A stretch of 10,264 nt of DNA, taken from positions 1 to 10,264 of the forward strand of contig JAUTXA010000204.1 of NCBI GenBank assembly GCA_030838265.1, given 5' to 3'. The notes below the pieces were generated by a model that saw only the letters and a list, made by a program, of their open reading frames with translations, was not told the DNA's origin and searched no databases. Shown here piece after piece: positions 6,239-10,264 of the stretch. This DNA is from Actinomycetota bacterium. GTDB taxonomy: Bacteria; Actinomycetota; Acidimicrobiia; Acidimicrobiales; BP-101. Every line of letters starts with the position of its first letter. Position 1 is the first letter of the stretch. Position numbers and translations under genes: made by a program.

Positions 6239-7812
6239 GACAGCACCAGTCGGCAACGGAGGTGGCGGTCGTCGATCTCGGGGAAGTCGGTGCGGCTGTG
6301 AGCGCCCCGGCTCTCCTCGCGAGCCAGAGCGGCCGCTACCAGGGCAGCGGCCACAACCAAGAGGTTGCCCACCTCGAGCCCCTCGCGATCGTCGGGCAGG
6401 GTGCGTCCCAGGTCGGCCACCGTCGCCGCCGCCCGCTCGAGGGTCTCGGCCGATCGCAGGACCCCGGCATCGGTGGTCATGGCCCGCTGCAGCTCGGCCC
6501 GCGCCTTGGCCGGGTCGGCCGTCGGCTCACCGGTCGAGAGGGCGGGCAGGTCGAGCGGCGGAAGACGGCGTCCCCCGATGACCTCGGGCTCGTCGGTGGC
6601 GACCACAGCGCGCATGGCGCCCGTGGGCTGGGCGCCGTCCTTGCCCGCGCTCACCGCCTCGATGGCCCGAGGGGCGAAGACCATGCCCTCGAGCAGCGAG
6701 TTCGACGCCAGCCGGTTGGCACCGTGCACGCCGGTGCAGGCCACCTCGCCACAGGCCCACAAGCCGGGGAGGTCGGTGGCGCCGTCGAGGTCGGTGATCA
6801 CGCCGCCTGAGAGGTAGTGGGCCGCCGGGGCAATGGGCAGCCAGTCCTTCCCGGGATCAAGGCCGACCTCGCGCACCGAGGCGGCGATGGTCGGGAAGCG
6901 CTCGCCGAAGTGCTCGAGCCCGGTGGCGTCGAGCCACAGGTGATCGACGCCCTGCTCGAGCATGCGGGCCGTCATGGCCCGGCTCACCACGTCGCGGGGC
7001 TGGAGCTCGTCGACGAAGCGCTCGCCGTTGGCATCGCGCAGCAGGGCACCGTGACCCCTGAGGGCTTCGGAGAGCAAGGGTCGGGGCATGGCGGGGTGAT
7101 GCAGCGCCGTCGGGTGGAACTGCATGAACTCGACGTCGGCGACCGCGACCCCGGCCCGCAACGCCATGGCCACGCCGTCGCCGGTGGACTGCACAGGGTT
7201 GGTGGTGACGGCGAAGAGCTGGCCGGCACCCCCCGTCGCCAGCAGCACGTTGGTGGCCCTGATCTCCTGTCGCTCGCCGGCGGGGCCCAAGGCGGTCACG
7301 CCCCGGCACCGACCGCCCTCGACGATGAGGTCGAGGGCGAACCAATCCTCATAGAGGGCGGCGGCGGTCTCCTCGACGGCCGCCACCAGGGCCCGTTCGA
7401 TCTCGGCACCGGTCGCCGCCCCACCGGCGTGGACCACACGGGCCATCGAGTGCCCTCCCTCGCGCGCCTTTTCGAGGGCACCCTCGCGGTCCACGTCGAA
7501 CACCGCACCCAGGCTGATGAGCTCGTTGACTCGCCCTGGGCCCTCGTCGACCAGGACGCGCACGGCGTCGACGTCGCACAGCCCGGCACCGGCAGCGAGG
7601 GTGTCGGCCAGGTGGAGGTCGGTCGAGTCCTCGTCGCTGCCCAGCACGGCGGCCACACCGCCTTGGGCCCACCGGGTGGCCGACTGCTCGAGCGCCCCCT
7701 TGGTGAGGACCCCCACGCGGAGGCCCGGCGCACCAGCGGCGCGCACGGCGGCGGACAGGCCGGCCACGCCGCTGCCCAGCACCAGCAGATCGAGATCGAG
7801 GTCGGGAGTCAC
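6235..7812 (-). CDS. nadB: L-aspartate oxidase
   Basis: 525-residue flavoprotein oxidising L-aspartate to iminoaspartate, which quinolinate synthase NadA uses. The N-terminal FAD motif is GSGVAG (13-18). Family residues present: REGGHS (117-122), FHPTALHH (232-239), PRDVVSRA (272-279, R273), PAAHYLSGG (329-337, H332) and GANRLASNSLL (364-374, R367); these correspond to the E. coli E121, H244, R290, H351 and R386 positions. An SdhA-type C-terminal helical domain covers about 430-500. The start is GTG at 7812-7810; an in-frame TAG lies only a few codons upstream, and the FAD motif follows immediately, so the start is well bounded although the Shine-Dalgarno is weak. Odd: SEALRGHGALL (H254) where the family has RGEG. 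The gene follows panD after 52 nt and overlaps nadC by 4 bp; no nadA is present. Confidence 0.96.
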   Translation of the reverse strand: MTPDLDLDLLVLGSGVAGLSAAVRAAGAPGLRVGVLTKGALEQSATRWAQGGVAAVLGSDEDSTDLHLADTLAAGAGLCDVDAVRVLVDEGPGRVNELISLGAVFDVDREGALEKAREGGHSMARVVHAGGAATGAEIERALVAAVEETAAALYEDWFALDLIVEGGRCRGVTALGPAGERQEIRATNVLLATGGAGQLFAVTTNPVQSTGDGVAMALRAGVAVADVEFMQFHPTALHHPAMPRPLLSEALRGHGALLRDANGERFVDELQPRDVVSRAMTARMLEQGVDHLWLDATGLEHFGERFPTIAASVREVGLDPGKDWLPIAPAAHYLSGGVITDLDGATDLPGLWACGEVACTGVHGANRLASNSLLEGMVFAPRAIEAVSAGKDGAQPTGAMRAVVATDEPEVIGGRRLPPLDLPALSTGEPTADPAKARAELQRAMTTDAGVLRSAETLERAAATVADLGRTLPDDREGLEVGNLLVVAAALVAAALAREESRGAHSRTDFPEIDDRHLRCRLVLS

Positions 7813-7864
7813 GGCGGCTCGACGCTAACCGACCGATGCCCGCCGACCGGACCCTGATTCCGGC
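7813..7864 (-). other. 52-bp panD–nadB gap with short hairpin and 7-bp direct repeat
   Basis: This is the only gap of more than 4 bp within the panC–lysS run. It contains a 5-bp hairpin (CCGGA at 7847-7851, TCCGG at 7859-7863, 7-nt loop) right after the panD stop, and CCGACCG twice (7829-7835 and 7843-7849) at a 14-nt period. I see no convincing promoter and no known NAD regulator box. In such GC-rich DNA both could be chance. Confidence 0.3.
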
Positions 7865-8230
7865 TCAGTCAGCCACTTGCTCGAGCACGGGGACAGGCCG
7901 GTTGGCCTCGTCGACGTGGACCACGACGGGCTCGTAGCGCTCGAGCTCGGCCTCGTCGTAGTCGGCGAAGCTGATGACGATGATGAGGTCACCGGGGTGG
8001 GCCAACCGGGCCGCCGCCCCGTTGAGGCACATCTCGCCCTCGCCGCCCTCGATGGCGTAGGTCTCGAAGCGGGCGCCGTTGTTGATGTTGACGATGGCGA
8101 CCTGCTCGTGCTCACGGATGTCGGCCAGCTCGAGCAGCCGTCGGTCGACGGTGATCGACCCGACGTAGTTGAGATTGGCGTCGGTCACCGTGGCCCGATG
8201 GATCTTCGACTTCAGCATGCGGCGCTGCAT
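7865..8230 (-). CDS. panD: Aspartate 1-decarboxylase precursor (pyruvoyl enzyme)
   Basis: 121-residue proenzyme making beta-alanine from L-aspartate for pantothenate. It starts MQRRMLKSKIHRATVTDANL. With the ATG at 8230-8228 the self-cleavage pair in YVGS falls at G24-S25, exactly the numbering of the E. coli enzyme, so this start is preferred over the inner ATG four codons on. After cleavage S25 becomes the pyruvoyl group. Other family features: K9 (substrate binding), RRLLELADI, NNGARFETYAIEG, GAAARLAHPGDLIIVISFA and a C-terminal VVVHVDEANR. The ATG overlaps the panC stop as TGATG, so the two are coupled. Downstream comes nadB, also an aspartate-consuming enzyme. Processing may need a maturation factor in enterobacteria (PanZ), but actinobacterial PanD generally self-processes; this is family knowledge. 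Confidence 0.97.
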   Translation of the reverse strand: MQRRMLKSKIHRATVTDANLNYVGSITVDRRLLELADIREHEQVAIVNINNGARFETYAIEGGEGEMCLNGAAARLAHPGDLIIVISFADYDEAELERYEPVVVHVDEANRPVPVLEQVAD

Positions 8231-9033
8231 CAGCGATCTGCTCCCATGTTGTCGATGAGGCGAGTGGTGCCGAAGCGAGCGGCGACCAGCAAGCGGTCTC
8301 CGACGACTTCGGCGTAGTCGAGCTGGGCAAGAGGTTCGGCCGAGATGAGCTCGGCCATGAGGGCGGCGGCGTCGGCCGGACTCCGCCCGTTGGAAAGGGC
8401 GTCCCGTCCGGCCATCAGGGCCCGCCGGAGGACCGGCGCGGCGGCCCGCTCGGTCGTCGACAGATACACGTTGCGGCTGCTGAGGGCGACGCCGTCGCCG
8501 TCGCGCACGATTGGGCAACCCACCACCTCGATGGGAAACGAGAGGTCGTCGACCATTCGGCGCACGACCTGCAGCTGCTGCCAATCCTTCTCGCCGAAGT
8601 AGGCCCGGCTCGGCCCGGCGATGTTGAAGAGCTTGGCGACCACGGTCGCCACTCCGGCGAAGTGGGACGGGCGCGACGCCCCTTCGAGCCCGTCGCTCTC
8701 GCCCGCCACCGAGACCGTGGTGTGCACCTCGCCCGGGTACATCTCGGTCACCTCGGGGACGAAGAGATACTCGGCGCCAGCCGCCTCGGCCGTGCGCCGG
8801 TCGCCATCGAGGTCGCGCGGGTACGAGCTCAGGTCCTCGCCGGCCGCGAACTGGAGGGGGTTGACGAAGATGGTGACCGCCACCACGTCGCACTCGGCCG
8901 CGGCCTGGCGGACCAGAGCGGCATGGCCTTCGTGGAGGTAGCCCATGGTGGGGACGAGGCCGACGCGGCGGCCGGCCAGGCGCTCGGCGTCGAGGGTCTT
9001 GCCGAAGGCGGCGATGGTCTCGATCAGCTCCAC
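8230..9033 (-). CDS. panC: Pantothenate synthetase (pantoate–beta-alanine ligase)
   Basis: 267 residues, at the short end of the family (about 270-310). It joins pantoate and beta-alanine via a pantoyl-adenylate, consuming ATP. Visible: the nucleotidyltransferase HIGH-like motif in PTMGYLHEGH (28-37; H34, H37), VTIFVNPLQF (53-62), SSYPRDLDGD (69-78), RPSHFAGVATVV (121-132), FGEKDWQQL (146-154), and the KMSKS-like SSRN (185-188). The start is GTG at 9033-9031 with a GAGGGGG tract upstream; it overlaps the end of the DUF2520 gene by 10 bp. Its stop overlaps panD by one base. The ligase and its beta-alanine supplier are therefore made together. Confidence 0.97.
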   Translation of the reverse strand: MELIETIAAFGKTLDAERLAGRRVGLVPTMGYLHEGHAALVRQAAAECDVVAVTIFVNPLQFAAGEDLSSYPRDLDGDRRTAEAAGAEYLFVPEVTEMYPGEVHTTVSVAGESDGLEGASRPSHFAGVATVVAKLFNIAGPSRAYFGEKDWQQLQVVRRMVDDLSFPIEVVGCPIVRDGDGVALSSRNVYLSTTERAAAPVLRRALMAGRDALSNGRSPADAAALMAELISAEPLAQLDYAEVVGDRLLVAARFGTTRLIDNMGADR

Positions 9034-9815
9034 GCCGGCACCCCCTCAGCCCGTGAGCGAACGGGTCCGGATGGCGGACCCGTCTGCTTGCTGAGCACGT
9101 CGGACGGCAATTCGACCCCGGAGAGGCGGGCGGCCTCGGCGGCGAGGGCCAGGTACGCCGGCCGATCGACGGTGTCGAGGACGTCGAGATGGCGGCGGAT
9201 GGTGTCCCAGTCGCCCCGCGCCACAGGTCCGGTGAGGGCTCGGGCCGGGCCCAGGGCGGCCACGTTGTCGAGGCTGGCTCGGGCCAGGTCGACGAAAGCG
9301 TCGAGTGGCATGCCGACGTCGGCGGCCAGGCGCTCGACGTGGCCCATGAGGGCGACCAGATGGTTCGAGGCCACGACCGCGGCCAGGTGGTAGCGGGCCC
9401 GGTCGGCGCTGGCGATGCGCACGACCCTGCCCTCGAGGGCATCGGTCACGTCGCACACGCCGTCGTCACCCTCGATGGCGAACCAGGCTCCCCGCAGCAG
9501 GGCCGCACCTCGTTCGGCGTCGGGCAGGGGGACGAGCGGGTGCATGCCGGCCCGGCGGCCGTGGGGGCGTAGGGCCTCGAGATCTACCGAGCCCGAGAGG
9601 TGCAGCACCAGCGTGGGGCCGCTGGGCTCGATCGACCGGGCGACGGCGGCGATGGCCGCATCGGGGACGGCCAGGATCAGGACGTCGACGCCGGCCGCGG
9701 CATGGGCCAGGTCGTCGCCCCGTCCGAGGAGCGACACGATCCACCCAGCGTGCTCGAGGGCCTGGGCCAGGGCCGACCCGGCTCGACCGCGCCCAACGAT
9801 GCGTGCGTGCGACAA
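9024..9815 (-). CDS. Rossmann-like/DUF2520 protein, candidate ketopantoate reductase
   Basis: 263 residues with the fold of 6-phosphogluconate-dehydrogenase-like oxidoreductases. The N-terminal nucleotide-binding motif is IVGRGRAG (6-13, GxGxxG). LILAVPDAAI (46-55), HLSGSVDLEAL (72-82) and MHPLVPLPD (91-99) complete the Rossmann part; the helical DUF2520 half has ASNHLVALMGH (149-159), NVAALGPARALTGPVARGD (184-202). The start is TTG at 9815-9813: AGGAG at 9827-9823 gives a 7-nt spacer, and the conserved domain begins at once. The frame stays open to 10109, but that upstream part overlaps folK and is a shadow. It overlaps panC by 10 bp. Orthologues sit beside panC in many Actinobacteria. I recall Francisella PanG, a ketopantoate reductase, as a relative of this family but cannot confirm it here. 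Its substrate is therefore inference; the fold assignment is firm. Confidence 0.85.
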   Translation of the reverse strand: MSHARIVGRGRAGSALAQALEHAGWIVSLLGRGDDLAHAAAGVDVLILAVPDAAIAAVARSIEPSGPTLVLHLSGSVDLEALRPHGRRAGMHPLVPLPDAERGAALLRGAWFAIEGDDGVCDVTDALEGRVVRIASADRARYHLAAVVASNHLVALMGHVERLAADVGMPLDAFVDLARASLDNVAALGPARALTGPVARGDWDTIRRHLDVLDTVDRPAYLALAAEAARLSGVELPSDVLSKQTGPPSGPVRSRAEGVPAWS

Positions 9816-9822
9816 CTCTGTG

Positions 9823-9827
9823 CTCCT
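9823..9827 (-). promoter_or_regulatory. Shine-Dalgarno AGGAG deciding the TTG start at 9815
   Basis: Minus-strand AGGAG lies 7 nt before TTG (9815-9813), giving MSHARIVGRGRAG. It is the only strong ribosome binding site near the conserved N-terminus and rules against the long upstream extension that the open frame would allow. Confidence 0.75.
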
Positions 9828-9856
9828 GACGTTCCAGCCCCCGAGGTGGGGTGCCG

Positions 9857-9891
9857 TTCGTGGGTCCCAGGATACCCCCGTCGCCCACGAA
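9857..9891 (-). promoter_or_regulatory. Inverted repeat and candidate promoter upstream of the pan–nad operon
   Basis: TTCGTGGG (9857-9864) and CCCACGAA (9884-9891) are a perfect 8-bp inverted repeat with a 19-nt interior. Inside it, on the minus strand, TATCCT (9874-9869) fits a TANNNT -10. TGGACG (9899-9894), 19 nt upstream, is a weak -35. A transcript from here would have a leader of about 45 nt carrying the AGGAG site. The repeat could be a repressor operator across the promoter or a leader hairpin. No known regulator motif is recognised. Confidence 0.35.
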
Positions 9892-9916
9892 TCCGTCCAG
9901 CCCGCGCCGGGCGGGG

Positions 9917-10264
9917 TCAGAGGGGCGAGGCCGGGCGCACGCCGTGGTCGTCGGGGACCTCGTCGACCAGCTCCGGCGCCAGGTCGCGCAGCGGGATGAG
10001 GACGAATGCCCGCTCGGCCATCCTGGGGTGGGGCACGACCAGGTCGGGTTCGTCCACGACGAGGTCGCCTACCAACAGGATGTCGACGTCGATCGTCCTC
10101 GGCCCCCACCGCTCCGCTCGGATCCGTTCGCCCGCCTCCTCGATCTGACGGGCCAGGTCGAGCAGCTGGCGCGGCGATCGCTCGGTCGCCAGCTCGACCA
10201 CGCAGTTCAGGTACGGCTCCTGATCGGCCGGGCCTCCCACCGGTTCGGTCTCGTAGACCGGCGA
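9917..10264 (-). CDS. folK: 2-amino-4-hydroxy-6-hydroxymethyldihydropteridine pyrophosphokinase (partial, N-terminus beyond right edge)
   Basis: 115 residues of HPPK are visible; the family is about 160, so around 45-50 N-terminal residues lie outside the window. It transfers pyrophosphate from ATP to hydroxymethyldihydropterin in folate synthesis. The frame is open to the right edge and reads SPVYETEPVGGP, the conserved early region, so the GTG at 10240 is not the start. The HPPK signature RWGPRTIDVDILLVG is plain, with the Mg-binding D-V-D pair, followed by VVPHPRMAERAFVLIPL with its conserved His-Pro. It is separated from the DUF2520 gene by 101 bp, so it may belong to an upstream folate operon (folP–folB–folK in relatives) with read-through into the pan genes. 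Confidence 0.96.
   Translation of the reverse strand, partial: SPVYETEPVGGPADQEPYLNCVVELATERSPRQLLDLARQIEEAGERIRAERWGPRTIDVDILLVGDLVVDEPDLVVPHPRMAERAFVLIPLRDLAPELVDEVPDDHGVRPASPL

Noticed and set aside
9902..9916. Short CCCGC/GCGGG hairpin just after the folK stop as a terminator.
   Set aside because: Only 5 bp with no U-run, in very GC-rich DNA; not distinguishable from chance.
9816..10109. Upstream extension of the DUF2520 frame by 98 codons.
   Set aside because: Arg/Pro/Gly-rich, overlaps folK, and the conserved Rossmann strand begins directly after the TTG at 9815 with a good ribosome binding site.
10238..10240. GTG as the start of folK.
   Set aside because: The codons before it read SPVYETEP, conserved HPPK sequence, and the frame is open to the window edge. 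The gene is cut by the window.
1..10264. An undescribed defence, mobile or biosynthetic system.
   Set aside because: Every gene belongs to a well-known housekeeping family or a conserved neighbour of panC; no repeats, integrase, transposase or toxin-like genes are seen.

Overview
The window is high-GC DNA with dense codon-third-position G/C, mostly non-ATG starts and tightly overlapping genes. It suggests a member of the Actinomycetota. The gene order folK – DUF2520/Rossmann protein – panC – panD – (nadB–nadC) – coaX – lysS – clpC is, from general knowledge, an actinobacterial arrangement (compare the Mycobacterium tuberculosis folK…Rv3603c–panC–panD–coaX–…–lysS–lsr2–clpC1 region). A deep-branching class such as Acidimicrobiia is possible, but that is a guess from sequence feel and not shown here.

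Layout from left to right: (1) 1-1931, minus strand: the first 643 codons of the Clp ATPase ClpC; its C-terminus lies beyond the left edge. (2) 1932-2073: a 142-bp divergent intergenic region holding the clpC ribosome binding site, a candidate clpC promoter with a ClgR-box-like sequence, and a candidate promoter for the next gene. (3) 2074-3066, plus strand: a trans-polyprenyl diphosphate synthase, the only plus-strand gene, probably translated from a leaderless mRNA. (4) 3085-3121: a strong stem-loop between two convergent genes. (5) 3137-9815, minus strand: a six-enzyme cofactor/translation run headed by a dehydrogenase-like gene, transcribed right to left: DUF2520 protein, panC, panD, nadB, nadC, coaX, lysS. 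Most junctions overlap or lie within a few bases (10-bp overlap, TGATG, a 52-bp gap, GTGA, a 4-bp gap, GTGA), so this is one translationally coupled operon. (6) 9816-9916: a 101-bp gap with an inverted repeat and a candidate promoter. (7) 9917-10264, minus strand: folK, lacking its N-terminus at the right edge.

The genes fit together metabolically. PanD decarboxylates L-aspartate to beta-alanine, and PanC joins beta-alanine to pantoate, giving pantothenate. CoaX phosphorylates pantothenate as the first step to coenzyme A. NadB oxidises L-aspartate to iminoaspartate for quinolinate, and NadC turns quinolinate into nicotinate mononucleotide on the way to NAD. FolK makes the folate precursor; folate in turn carries the one-carbon unit used by PanB, which is not in this window. 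The DUF2520 protein beside panC is a candidate for the ketopantoate reductase step. nadA, panB and a classical panE are not in the window.

I found no mobile element, CRISPR array, tRNA, rRNA or defence system. The window is essentially housekeeping. The points most worth checking are the role of the DUF2520 protein, the inverted repeat in front of it, the leaderless start of the polyprenyl synthase, the convergent-gene stem-loop, and a Glu-to-His change in a conserved NadB loop.
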